64,000 nt of DNA from Rikenellaceae bacterium (GTDB lineage: Bacteria; Bacteroidota; Bacteroidia; Bacteroidales; Rikenellaceae), in assembly GCA_017463585.1 (NCBI GenBank), contig JAFTOX010000003.1, positions 248,001 to 312,000 on the forward strand, given 5' to 3'. Positions 16,910 through 24,171 of the stretch are shown here, in pieces. The notes beneath the pieces are model-generated. The model was not told the origin of the DNA, made no database searches, and was given only the letters and a program-made list of their open reading frames with translations. The first letter of the stretch is position 1; every line of letters starts with the position of its first letter. The position numbers and the translations under genes are program-made.

Positions 16910-17356
16910 ATGTACGTCGTAGAATCTGACTTTTATAGCCTCATAGCAAAAGATGACTTTGATGCAGCTCTCGACGAGGGATTCACCTCGATGGAAGCAA
17001 TAACGCGCACAGCCTGCTCAATGGTGCAGGGATATCTGTATCAGCGTTACCGTATCAAAGCCGAGTTTGCACGAGAAGAAGATGACCGCAACGCTCATTT
17101 GGTGATGATCGTCTGCGATATCGCATTGTACATTCTGTTCAGTGGCATTCCCGGTCGTCTCACTGATGAAGATATTCGTACGACGCGCTACAATGCTGCT
17201 ATCCGCTGGCTCGAAAACGTAGCAGCAGGTCGCATAGGTGCGGGTATTCCTACGTTGAGCGATCCTGAACAGGACGGCACCGACCCCGAACAAGACCCCG
17301 ATTATTACGCCGGCATTCGTTTCGGCAGCGAACCAAAAATGGAAAATAGCTACTAA
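16910..17356 (+). CDS. Mu gp36-like protein (DUF1320), head-tail connector region
   Basis: 148 aa. The N-terminus MYVVESDFYSLIAKDDFDAA and the central IVCDIALYILFSGIPGRLTD, then YNAAIRWLENVAAGRI match the DUF1320 family. Members are probable head-completion or adaptor proteins similar to gp6-type connectors. It sits before the portal gene. The C-terminal tail is acidic and rich in Asp, Pro and Glu. Confidence 0.7.
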   Translation: MYVVESDFYSLIAKDDFDAALDEGFTSMEAITRTACSMVQGYLYQRYRIKAEFAREEDDRNAHLVMIVCDIALYILFSGIPGRLTDEDIRTTRYNAAIRWLENVAAGRIGAGIPTLSDPEQDGTDPEQDPDYYAGIRFGSEPKMENSY

Positions 17357-17358
17357 TT

Positions 17359-18672
17359 ATGGGCAAGAAACATAACAAGAAGAATAAATCCATCGCGACC
17401 TCTGGCACTCAGATTCACAATGTCGCTCGGATGATTAATCGTCGTCGTAATGCGCTTGTAGAACTCGATGAGCAGACTCGCTCTTTCATTCGTCAAGATA
17501 TCGGTCGCTGGCGTCGTGCGCACGAAGCTGCTGTTGATGTGGCTAATCCTCGTCGAGCAGATCTCTACAACGTATATGCCGATGCTATGCTCAATGAGCA
17601 TCTTGAAGGTTGTTTGGGACAGATCGAGTACGCTGTTAAGGCTCGACAATTCGTGATCAAAAGTGCCAAAAGCGGCAAGGAGATCGAGGATAAAACTGCA
17701 ATGTTCAAAACCCCGTGGTTCGGTGAGTTTCTGCACCTGGTACTCGAAACCGAGGCGTGGGGGCACTCTCTGATTGAGTTGGGCAACATCATCGACGCAC
17801 GTGGCCAACGTATCATCGACAAGATTACCCTGATCCCGCGTGAGCACGTTGTGCCCGAACGTGGCTTGATCTTACCTAACATCAATGATGATTTATCGCA
17901 AGGCATAGATTACCGCAACAATCCACAATTGACGCCCTATCTCGTCGAGGTAGAGGCAAAAGAACCTCTTGGATTGCTGTTGAAGGTCGCTCCCTCGACG
18001 ATCTCGATCAAGAATGCTGCTGGCTTCTGGGATACATTTGCCGAGATGTTCGGTATTCCTGTTCGTTGGGCATCATCACCCAGTGATGATCCAACCGACA
18101 AGGCGAGCATTATGTCAGCTCTGCGGCAGATGGGCGCAGCTGCTTATGCGCTCTTCCCCGAGGGCACTGAGATTCATTTCCTCGAAACACAGAAAGGCGA
18201 CGCCTTCGAGGTATTCGACCGCCGTATCGTACGAGCTCAGAACAATATTTCGAAGGCAATCTTGAAACAGACGATGACCCTCGAAGATGGTTCGTCGTTA
18301 TCGCAGGCCAAAGTTCATCTCGACATCTTCGATCGGCTGATTGATTCTCGTTTGGAGAAGATCGCAAACATCGTCAATTGGCAGTTGCTGCCCAAACTGC
18401 AAGCTATGGGTATGCCATTCACAGATGATGATCGATTCGAATGGGACAATACAACAAGCTACACCCCCGAACAGCAGGTGGAGATCGAGAAGATGGTCCT
18501 GCAATACTACGAGGTTGATCCGTCATATTTCGCAGATAAATACGGTATCTTGATAACCGGAGCCAAGCAACAGCCAATGCTTGGCGGGATCTCGGCCGAG
18601 CTTAAAAAAAAAGTCCTGACCACAGCGGAGCTGGACCAGTTTTACGGGCTGAACACTACGACGGCAAAATAG
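17359..18672 (+). CDS. portal protein (DUF935, Mu gp29-like)
   Basis: 437 aa. The features fit DUF935 portals: DNA-gate region YNVYADAMLNEHLEGCLGQI, then IIDKITLIPREHVVPERGLI, FWDTFAEMFGIPVRWASSPS and the C-terminal YEVDPSYFADKYGIPIT-like block (here YEVDPSYFADKYGILITGAK). The portal is the dodecameric vertex through which DNA passes. Near its 3' end is a run of nine A (18604-18612), and the following gene is in the -1 frame. Confidence 0.8.
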   Translation: MGKKHNKKNKSIATSGTQIHNVARMINRRRNALVELDEQTRSFIRQDIGRWRRAHEAAVDVANPRRADLYNVYADAMLNEHLEGCLGQIEYAVKARQFVIKSAKSGKEIEDKTAMFKTPWFGEFLHLVLETEAWGHSLIELGNIIDARGQRIIDKITLIPREHVVPERGLILPNINDDLSQGIDYRNNPQLTPYLVEVEAKEPLGLLLKVAPSTISIKNAAGFWDTFAEMFGIPVRWASSPSDDPTDKASIMSALRQMGAAAYALFPEGTEIHFLETQKGDAFEVFDRRIVRAQNNISKAILKQTMTLEDGSSLSQAKVHLDIFDRLIDSRLEKIANIVNWQLLPKLQAMGMPFTDDDRFEWDNTTSYTPEQQVEIEKMVLQYYEVDPSYFADKYGILITGAKQQPMLGGISAELKKKVLTTAELDQFYGLNTTTAK

Positions 18673-18686
18673 CTGTCGAGACCCTT

Positions 18687-19850
18687 GTGCAACTCTTCGA
18701 GGGTGAAGAGCCGGAGTTCGACGAGCTCTCGCTGAACTTCACCATCGATGAGTTGCGCGAAGCTCTGATTGGCGGCTATGGTGAGGAGGCTACCAAACTG
18801 CAATGGGGCACTCCTGATGCCGAGATGGTGCGACATCTCTATCGCAACGTATATCAGTTCTCGGTTGCCAAGAACTTCACCCAGATGCGCACCCTCACAA
18901 GTGCCCTGATCGATGAGAACGGACACACTCGTTCGTTCTCTGACTTTATGAACGAGGCAGCGAAGATCGACAAGAGGTTCAATGTCGACTATCTTCGCGC
19001 GGAATACGACACAGCCGTCAACTCGGCCGAGATGGCATCGCATTGGGTGCGATTCAAACAGATGGGCGACCCGATGCTACGCTATGTTACCGTCGGCGAC
19101 GAGCGCGTACGCGCCTCGCACGCTGCGATGAACGGCATACAACGACCGATGTCCGATCCTATATGGGATAAGATCTATCCTCCCAATGGTTGGAACTGCC
19201 GTTGTACTGTGGTAACAACAACAGGCGCTGCTACACCTGGCAAGCAGATCCGTATGCCGTGGGACGTGCCGCCTCTGTTTCAAACTAACCTCGCCAAGAC
19301 CGGTATGCTGTGGCCGAAAGGGCACCCATATTTTAAGGCGACTGATGAAATAATCATAAAGCAAGAAGGTAATGATCGGTTTGTCGATAACGCTATTGAG
19401 GCAGCGACATCAAAAAAAGAGAAGTTGCAAGCTGCTGGCTATGCCATTAGAGATGTGATTTTGGATGAATTTGGCAAGAATGCAACGATTAAGATTCCTA
19501 AACAGAAAGATGGAATCCCGTCTATGATTAAACTCACGAGTGATGCAGTATATAGCACTGTGATTGTTAATAAACATTCTAAAACCGTGAATTGTAAACG
19601 TGCGGCTCTGAATGCCCTACGTAATCCCGATACATTAATTCACGAGAAGACAGAAGAACTCGGTGAACGAAAGAATCTTGACGACGAAAAAGATCGTAAA
19701 AATATCGATAAAAAGAAACGTAAAGGAGTAAAATATTACCAGTTATTTAGTTTTGAATACAATAACAAACAATATATACTGGGTTGCCAAGACATTGAAA
19801 AAAAGAACAAGCATTACCTTGAACCTTACTATGTTACACAAAAAAAGTAG
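18687..19850 (+). CDS. gpF-like minor head protein with C-terminal extra domain
   Basis: 387 aa from GTG at 18687; no ATG is available near the 5' end. Residues 1-215 are the Mu gpF/SPP1 gp7 head-morphogenesis domain, with the hallmark DERVRASHAAMNG (138-150) and YPPNGWNCRC (164-173). Residues about 230-387 form a separate, lysine-rich domain (ALNALRNPDTLIHEKTEELG; KRKGVKYYQLFSFEYNNKQY). This resembles the nuclease-type (PBECR/barnase-EndoU-like) domains attached to such proteins in other phages. DNA for the extra domain is strongly AT-rich. The enzyme activity of the extension is inference. Confidence 0.75.
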   Translation: MQLFEGEEPEFDELSLNFTIDELREALIGGYGEEATKLQWGTPDAEMVRHLYRNVYQFSVAKNFTQMRTLTSALIDENGHTRSFSDFMNEAAKIDKRFNVDYLRAEYDTAVNSAEMASHWVRFKQMGDPMLRYVTVGDERVRASHAAMNGIQRPMSDPIWDKIYPPNGWNCRCTVVTTTGAATPGKQIRMPWDVPPLFQTNLAKTGMLWPKGHPYFKATDEIIIKQEGNDRFVDNAIEAATSKKEKLQAAGYAIRDVILDEFGKNATIKIPKQKDGIPSMIKLTSDAVYSTVIVNKHSKTVNCKRAALNALRNPDTLIHEKTEELGERKNLDDEKDRKNIDKKKRKGVKYYQLFSFEYNNKQYILGCQDIEKKNKHYLEPYYVTQKK

Positions 19851-19924
19851 TCGACTATTAAGTGAGGTCTTATGACAGGTGGGGGCGCATTAGTCCCGGT
19901 GTCGCCTCACTCAGCGACTACTTT
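19844..19924 (+). other. 81-nt long-range hairpin overlapping the gpF stop
   Basis: AAAGTAGTCG (19844-19853) pairs with CGACTACTTT (19915-19924). Inside, AGTGAGG (19861-19867) pairs with CCTCACT (19905-19911). Within that, GACA/TGTC (19874-77/19900-03) and a 5-bp GGGGC/GTCCC stem (19882-86/19893-97, one G-U) close a 6-nt loop. The gpF stop codon is inside the outer left arm, and no T-run follows. Candidate roles are mRNA processing, attenuation or a small structured RNA. Confidence 0.7.
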
Positions 19925-19964
19925 GATGCAAAAATAATGTCTGAATTGCCAAATTCCAAATATT

Positions 19965-20561
19965 ATGCCGAAAAAAATCATAATTAATGGATTTTCGTAT
20001 GATTGGGGAGCATTACGGCCTCGATTTCGGAAGGTTCGAAAGGAGTTACCACTACAAATGGCGACCGTGGCGCAGAACTTCTTCGTCGGCTCGTTCCAGC
20101 GTCAAGGGTGGTATGATGGCTTAACGTTGAAGCGTTGGACTCCGCGCAAGGGTGAAAAGTGGCGCCGCAAAAAGAAGGGACGTCGTGGCAATCGAGCGAT
20201 ATTGATTAAGACCGGGCGACTGCGTCGATCGATCAAGATCCGCAGTGCCAGGTTTCAGAAGATCATAATCGCTACCGATGTCGCTTATGCAGCTGCTCAC
20301 AACTACGGCTACAAGGGAGCCGTGAGCGTTCGATCACACACCCGCCGACAATATAGGCGAGTGAGGGAAGAGTACACAACAAAGACGGGTAAGCAGCGCA
20401 CGAGACGAAAGAAGGTCGTGAATTCAAGCCACACGGTAAGGCAGCACACTCGAAAGATGAACCTGCCACAGCGTCAATTTATGGGCCACAGCCCGATGCT
20501 CGACCGCAAACTGAACAAAGTGATTGAGCGACAAATGGAGTACCTATTCGACCACAGTTAA
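19965..20561 (+). CDS. phage virion morphogenesis protein (Mu gpG-like)
   Basis: 198 aa, very basic. The signature NFFVGSFQRQGWYDGLTLKR, then RWTPRKGEKWRRKKKGRRGN, AILIKTGRLRRSIKI and VAYAAAHNYGYKG is the PF05069-type virion morphogenesis pattern (tail completion). A long arginine/lysine-rich insert (VRSHTRRQYRRVREEYTTKT) is larger than usual. The C-terminal RQFMGHSPMLDRKLNKVIER block closes the family match. Confidence 0.8.
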   Translation: MPKKIIINGFSYDWGALRPRFRKVRKELPLQMATVAQNFFVGSFQRQGWYDGLTLKRWTPRKGEKWRRKKKGRRGNRAILIKTGRLRRSIKIRSARFQKIIIATDVAYAAAHNYGYKGAVSVRSHTRRQYRRVREEYTTKTGKQRTRRKKVVNSSHTVRQHTRKMNLPQRQFMGHSPMLDRKLNKVIERQMEYLFDHS

Positions 20562-20574
20562 ACATCAATTAAAT

Positions 20575-21090
20575 ATGGCTGAAACACCTATTAAATCAAT
20601 CCGCAGTCGACTCTACACAGACATTGCGCAGCACCTGCTCGACTCGAAGCTCGTGAAGCAGGTAGATCTATACAATGATCAGTTCTCACATCTTGACGAG
20701 GAGAGCGTAATCAAGTACCCCTGCGTGCTGATCGAGTTCTCCGATATCTCGTGGCGACAACTTGGCCAGCACGCCCAGCAGGGTGAGATCACGATCAATC
20801 TGCACGTGGCTACACGCTCGAAAGGTCGTACCACGATCGCTGATCGATCAACCCCACCGGCAATCGAGTACCTTGAACTGCTCGACGCGCTGCACATCGC
20901 GATGCGTGATCTGCGCCTGGCATACGCTTCGACCTTCACCAGAACAGCGTCGAGTACCGACCACGATCACGACGACCTGATCGTGAATGTCGAGTCGTTC
21001 CGCACGATAGTGATCGATGAGGCTGCTAGACCAAGAACTAAGACGGTCCAGCGAGATATCAGGATCGGAACGGTAACAGCAAAGAGATAG
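20575..21090 (+). CDS. probable tail terminator (Mu gp37-like position)
   Basis: 171 aa from ATG at 20575; an earlier in-frame TTG would overlap the upstream gene. It is an alpha/beta protein with the pattern EESVIKYPCVLIEFSDISWR, GEITINLHVATRSKGR, YLELLDALHIAMRDL. This resembles phage tail-terminator/completion proteins (gpU/gp37 type). It is the last gene of the rightward late operon. The assignment is by fold-like pattern and order. Confidence 0.6.
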   Translation: MAETPIKSIRSRLYTDIAQHLLDSKLVKQVDLYNDQFSHLDEESVIKYPCVLIEFSDISWRQLGQHAQQGEITINLHVATRSKGRTTIADRSTPPAIEYLELLDALHIAMRDLRLAYASTFTRTASSTDHDHDDLIVNVESFRTIVIDEAARPRTKTVQRDIRIGTVTAKR

Positions 21091-21279
21091 CTACGACCTG
21101 CTGTCCCGATCAATTCCTCTACGGATATAAATAGCAGCTATGAGTATTGTTGTTATAATTGACGTAACAGCAAGCGTCCCTGCCAAAATATAGAAAGACG
21201 GTTTGCCATTGAAAGCTGTTGCAGCTGAAAAAACCATAACAATAAGTTGTACCAATAAAGATAAGAAACAATTTTTCAT
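21091..21279 (-). CDS. small membrane protein with its own promoter (moron-like)
   Basis: 62 aa from ATG at 21279 (MKNCFLSLLVQLIVMVFSAA); a longer frame would run into the early terminator. There are two membrane helices, about residues 4-22 and 28-50, then a charged tail (YIRRGIDRDSRS). It lies alone on the minus strand between the end of the rightward late operon and the early-operon terminator, convergent with the tail-terminator gene (adjacent stops). A TATATTTG -7 box (21307-21300) sits just upstream. Isolated promoter-bearing genes like this often serve the lysogen. Its function is unknown. Confidence 0.6.
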   Translation of the reverse strand: MKNCFLSLLVQLIVMVFSAATAFNGKPSFYILAGTLAVTSIITTILIAAIYIRRGIDRDSRS

Positions 21280-21285
21280 AGTTCT

Positions 21286-21309
21286 CTTATATTTTTTTGC
21301 AAATATAAG
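21286..21309 (-). promoter_or_regulatory. promoter with overlapping palindrome for the small membrane gene
   Basis: CTTATATTT (21286-21294) and AAATATAAG (21301-21309) are perfect 9-bp inverted arms around TTTTGC. The minus strand carries a consensus -7 box TATATTTG at 21307-21300, inside the right arm. The palindrome would cover the -7 box and the start site, so it is a possible operator. Confidence 0.5.
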
Positions 21310-21559
21310 AAAAATAAGAAAGCCCCACACTATCGGCGGGGCTTTCGTTATTTAAGAGGGCACCACGAAGGTTTATAGCTAAATAGGGAGCGCGGTACTT
21401 GATCCCAGGTCGTATGCCAAATGCTACATATCTGTTCGCCTCGACGTTCCGGAATGCGTCGACCGCGTTCTCCTCGGCTCTTATCACGGTTGCAGTAGCA
21501 AGTGCGAGCCACAAGATCAGGATCAAGGTAATTGCAGCCCAAGCAAGCCGATGGTACAA
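21287..21559 (-). CDS. small membrane protein at the end of the early operon, TTG start
   Basis: 90 aa if started at TTG 21559 (reads YHRLAWAAITLILILWLALA), with one N-terminal membrane helix, then a soluble segment (NAVDAFRNVEANRYVAFGIR). The codon usage is like that of its neighbours. Its last ~26 codons run through the terminator hairpin, which is odd. A competing frame (ATG 21563 to stop 21348) begins after GGAGG and ends just before the terminator, but it reads as a cysteine/arginine-rich, unconvincing protein. I favour the membrane-protein frame with limited confidence. Confidence 0.4.
   Translation of the reverse strand: MYHRLAWAAITLILILWLALATATVIRAEENAVDAFRNVEANRYVAFGIRPGIKYRAPYLAINLRGALLNNESPADSVGLSYFSYICKKI
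21318..21346 (-). terminator. early-operon terminator
   Basis: GAAAGCCCC and GGGGCTTTC form a 9-bp stem with an 11-nt loop. On the minus strand it is followed by TTATTTTTCTTATATTT, a good intrinsic terminator for the leftward early operon. It may also act weakly on rightward transcripts. Confidence 0.8.
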
Positions 21560-21565
21560 ACATTG

Positions 21566-22111
21566 CTATGCCTCCTGCTTAGGCGATGGCTTCGGAGCAG
21601 ACGACGGAGGCAGTGTAGACTGCAAGTATGTGAGAGCCTTTTCCACATCGAAACGCACAGGGTTACCGTCATATTCGATGTTGATACGCAGACGAGTTGC
21701 AGATGTGAACGGTGAGCCAAATAATGCTCCAAGTATTGCCCCATAGGCTGCGCTATCTGGCACGTTAGGACTCGACACATAGGTCTTCTCCTCATTGGGT
21801 GCTGTTTTGTTCGTAGGCTCCTCTTTTGGTTCGTCAGTCTGCGGATCTTCGTGAATAAAGCCGCCATCGAGTGTTAGGTACTCGCCTTGCGCCAAACGTT
21901 CTACATAGTCATCGTCGCGCATCATCAGACGCGCTGAATCGAGACCAGAATATCCGTTGCCGTCAAGATCCCATATGTCGTGTTCCATTGGCAAGGTATA
22001 ACCACAGATCGTATTGGTCTCTATGCTAATACCAACAAGGAATACATCACGGCCGTCTGCCTGGCATACTGCCGCACCACGTCGTGCAGCTTCCAAATCA
22101 AACTTTTTCAT
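21566..22111 (-). CDS. early-region phage protein of unknown function
   Basis: 181 aa. The N-terminal MKKFDLEAARRGAAVCQADG, then DVFLVGI is a recurrent opening of uncharacterised Bacteroidota phage proteins. The middle (NEEKTYVSSPNVPDSAAYGA) is linker-like, and the C-terminus is proline-rich (PPSSAPKPSPKQEA). It overlaps the upstream HTH gene by 14 bp. The role is unknown. Confidence 0.6.
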   Translation of the reverse strand: MKKFDLEAARRGAAVCQADGRDVFLVGISIETNTICGYTLPMEHDIWDLDGNGYSGLDSARLMMRDDDYVERLAQGEYLTLDGGFIHEDPQTDEPKEEPTNKTAPNEEKTYVSSPNVPDSAAYGAILGALFGSPFTSATRLRINIEYDGNPVRFDVEKALTYLQSTLPPSSAPKPSPKQEA

Positions 22112-22304
22112 CTTTCTTTAATTCTTTAAGTTGTTTTTTAGCGTTTATCGATAAATACCGATAGTATGTAGATCGCGAGATATGGTGCTTAGGTGCGATG
22201 ATGTTGTAGTAGATCCATTTGTGCGACGCACCTCGGCGGAGGTGTTCAAGCACAACATTTTGGATCTCAACAATCTCACTAAGCAGATTCTGACGATTAT
22301 ACAT
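22098..22304 (-). CDS. small HTH protein, candidate middle/late activator
   Basis: 68 aa from ATG at 22304; a longer frame would overlap the Gam gene. The sequence VVLEHLRRGASHKWIYYNII, then SRSTYYRYLSINAKKQLKEL has the look of a helix-turn-helix: the RSTYYRYL segment resembles a recognition helix. In Mu, activators Mor and C are small HTH proteins encoded at the end of the early/middle region. This gene has that position. Binding to the twin palindromes at 14.6 kb is a testable inference. Confidence 0.5.
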   Translation of the reverse strand: MYNRQNLLSEIVEIQNVVLEHLRRGASHKWIYYNIIAPKHHISRSTYYRYLSINAKKQLKELKKDEKV

Positions 22305-22320
22305 ACTACCAGATTCATTT

Positions 22321-22842
22321 TTATTGGTTGTTTTGAGCCTCCTTCTTAGGCTCAACATAAAACGTTTCGTCCTGGGCGACAATAATACCGCAGTCCTCCA
22401 TCAATTGCTGGCACTCGTCGCTATCTCGATCAGCGAGCAACTTATCCTTCGCAATCTCCTCCGTAGCGCGGATATAGTCCCTGCCGAACTTGCGCAGCAG
22501 TTCCAGCACAGCTGCCCACGTAAAGCCTTTCTTGGTCTTCAACTTCGGAGTGCCTGTTCGGAATCCGATTACACCGTGAGCCGTTTCCATACTTTTGCGC
22601 TTCGAGAAGAGCTCTTCGCGATTCTCGGTCGCGAACACCTGCATCACTTCGAGTGCCTTTGACTTCTGCTCTTCGAGCACAGCCAATCGATCAGCGTGCT
22701 GTTCGCGGATCGCTACGAACTGCTGATCCATCGACGCGGTTATACTCTGCACCTCTGCGTCAGCGAGTGCGTATTGGCCAAACGCCTCTTCCATCTGTTC
22801 ACGAGTTACACCCGTGATAATAGTCTTCTTAATTCTTGCCAT
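22321..22842 (-). CDS. gam: host-nuclease inhibitor Gam-like protein
   Basis: 173 aa. A long N-terminal coiled coil (VTREQMEEAFGQYALADAEV; QQFVAIREQHADRLAVLEEQ), the EELFSKRKSMETAHGVIGFR strand and TKKGFTWAAVLELLRKFGRD are the Mu Gam family pattern. Gam binds DNA ends and protects phage DNA from RecBCD/AddAB-type nucleases. It sits in the early operon as in Mu. Confidence 0.8.
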   Translation of the reverse strand: MARIKKTIITGVTREQMEEAFGQYALADAEVQSITASMDQQFVAIREQHADRLAVLEEQKSKALEVMQVFATENREELFSKRKSMETAHGVIGFRTGTPKLKTKKGFTWAAVLELLRKFGRDYIRATEEIAKDKLLADRDSDECQQLMEDCGIIVAQDETFYVEPKKEAQNNQ

Positions 22843-22843
22843 A

Positions 22844-23101
22844 CTAGTAAAACTTATATTTTATATGAGCGATAAAACATTCTATTGACTTGATTCTCTC
22901 TTGGAGAATCACCCATTTGTCGAGCTGCTTCTCTGTCGCCTCCCCACTTTGTCGAACATCTTCCAATCGATCATACTTCTTTCGGAGTGCTCTTAAAACT
23001 GGGCTTAACTCGCCGGCGATAATTTTGGCCTCCTCGTGGGTTAGGGCTAGCATTGTTTCGCTATAACCTGTGTCCTTAATGGGCTCATTAATCCATTTCA
23101 T
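22844..23101 (-). CDS. small early phage protein of unknown function
   Basis: 85 aa, helical with heptad-like charge (TMLALTHEEAKIIAGELSPV, RALRKKYDRLEDVRQ). It sits between GemA-like and Gam-like genes with 1-2 bp gaps. No family recognised. Confidence 0.55.
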   Translation of the reverse strand: MKWINEPIKDTGYSETMLALTHEEAKIIAGELSPVLRALRKKYDRLEDVRQSGEATEKQLDKWVILQERIKSIECFIAHIKYKFY

Positions 23102-23102
23102 A

Positions 23103-23549
23103 TTATGAGTATTTAAGAGGTAATCGACACATAATTACGGGCTCTTTTTTCTGAGGGCTCGGTTCGGTGGTAACCGATGCCTGCTTGCGAGCAATAATCC
23201 TTAACTTGATTGCGACTTGATTGAGTTCTGCAATTGTGAGTTCTCGGAATGGTTTGCCTGCAATTCGTGGATCTTGGCATATACGATTCACCTCCTTCCA
23301 CCAGTCATAACAACTTACCTGTTTGCCAATCATTTTCTGAATGATACTGAGCACAACACTTCTTTCAGATCGAATGCGCAATTCGTGTTGGAGAGCAATG
23401 TGCTCTGTGATATATGCCAATTCTTTATCACTCAACTCTCTTAGTGATGTCGTTCGGCCATCGGTGTGATTACGAACCATCTCTGCGCGATCTTCATCAC
23501 TTATCCCAAGTTTGCGGGCATACTTAAAAAACTCTTTATATCTGTTCAT
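23103..23549 (-). CDS. GemA/gp16-like early regulatory protein
   Basis: 148 aa. The layout resembles the Mu gp16/GemA family: MNRYKEFFKYARKLGISDED, then REMVxx-type helices, DGRTTSLRELSDKELAYITE and the C-terminal LTIAELNQVAIKLRIIARKQ. The DGRTSSLxELTxxEL pattern (seen here as DGRTTSLRELSDKEL) is characteristic. GemA affects host gene expression and DNA topology in Mu. It overlaps the ATPase gene by 4 bp. Confidence 0.65.
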   Translation of the reverse strand: MNRYKEFFKYARKLGISDEDRAEMVRNHTDGRTTSLRELSDKELAYITEHIALQHELRIRSERSVVLSIIQKMIGKQVSCYDWWKEVNRICQDPRIAGKPFRELTIAELNQVAIKLRIIARKQASVTTEPSPQKKEPVIMCRLPLKYS

Positions 23550-24166
23550 AGTTCTATCTTTTCAACTGTTTCGGGATCTATTATATAATCTTCTCGGCCG
23601 CCGAATCGGCTGTCGGCCTTGGCACGCTTGGCGACCACTCGCACCTTCACACCTGCATCGTAGCGGATCGACGTTGCCACCGATCCGCGAGGTTCAGGAC
23701 CGTCTGCGTGGCTCACGAAGATCAGTGTTACACCTGGCCAGCGCCGGCGGATCTCCTTGTAATCCTCATAGCTCATCGCAGAGTATTGGACCGAATCAAC
23801 AACCACGACCTTTGGTGCGAGATTCGAGGTTAGCACCTCGGTTAACGAATCTATCGAGAACCCTTCGCGCGCGGTGAAGAATCTGCGACTCACGTCTGCC
23901 ATCTGGCAGTTGACGATCTTCTCGTTATACGACGCTGTGATACCCTCTTCAAGGGGATAATAAAGAACTCGGTGCCCAGCTTCGGCAAAGCCTTTGGCAA
24001 GTTTCATTGCATAGTATGACTTGCCACTCGCCGATTGTCCCCATATTATAATCGTCTGTCCCATCTCTGGATCGCCAAGGTGAGTCGTCCACTCCTTCGG
24101 CAAACCGGCACGCTTGTAGCTACGCGAGGCAATGTCTGCAACGGTTAGATATTGCTTTTTGTTCAT
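23546..24166 (-). CDS. RecA/KaiC-type phage ATPase
   Basis: 206 aa P-loop ATPase: Walker A GQSASGKS (residues 43-50), Walker B VVVVDS (120-125), and a downstream VTLIFVSHADGP sensor-like strand. Similar short RecA-fold ATPases occur beside MuB in Bacteroidota transposable phages. A role in DNA replication or recombination is inferred. It lies 5 bp after the MuB-like gene in the early operon. Confidence 0.7.
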   Translation of the reverse strand: MNKKQYLTVADIASRSYKRAGLPKEWTTHLGDPEMGQTIIIWGQSASGKSYYAMKLAKGFAEAGHRVLYYPLEEGITASYNEKIVNCQMADVSRRFFTAREGFSIDSLTEVLTSNLAPKVVVVDSVQYSAMSYEDYKEIRRRWPGVTLIFVSHADGPEPRGSVATSIRYDAGVKVRVVAKRAKADSRFGGREDYIIDPETVEKIEL

Positions 24167-24171
24167 AGTTG

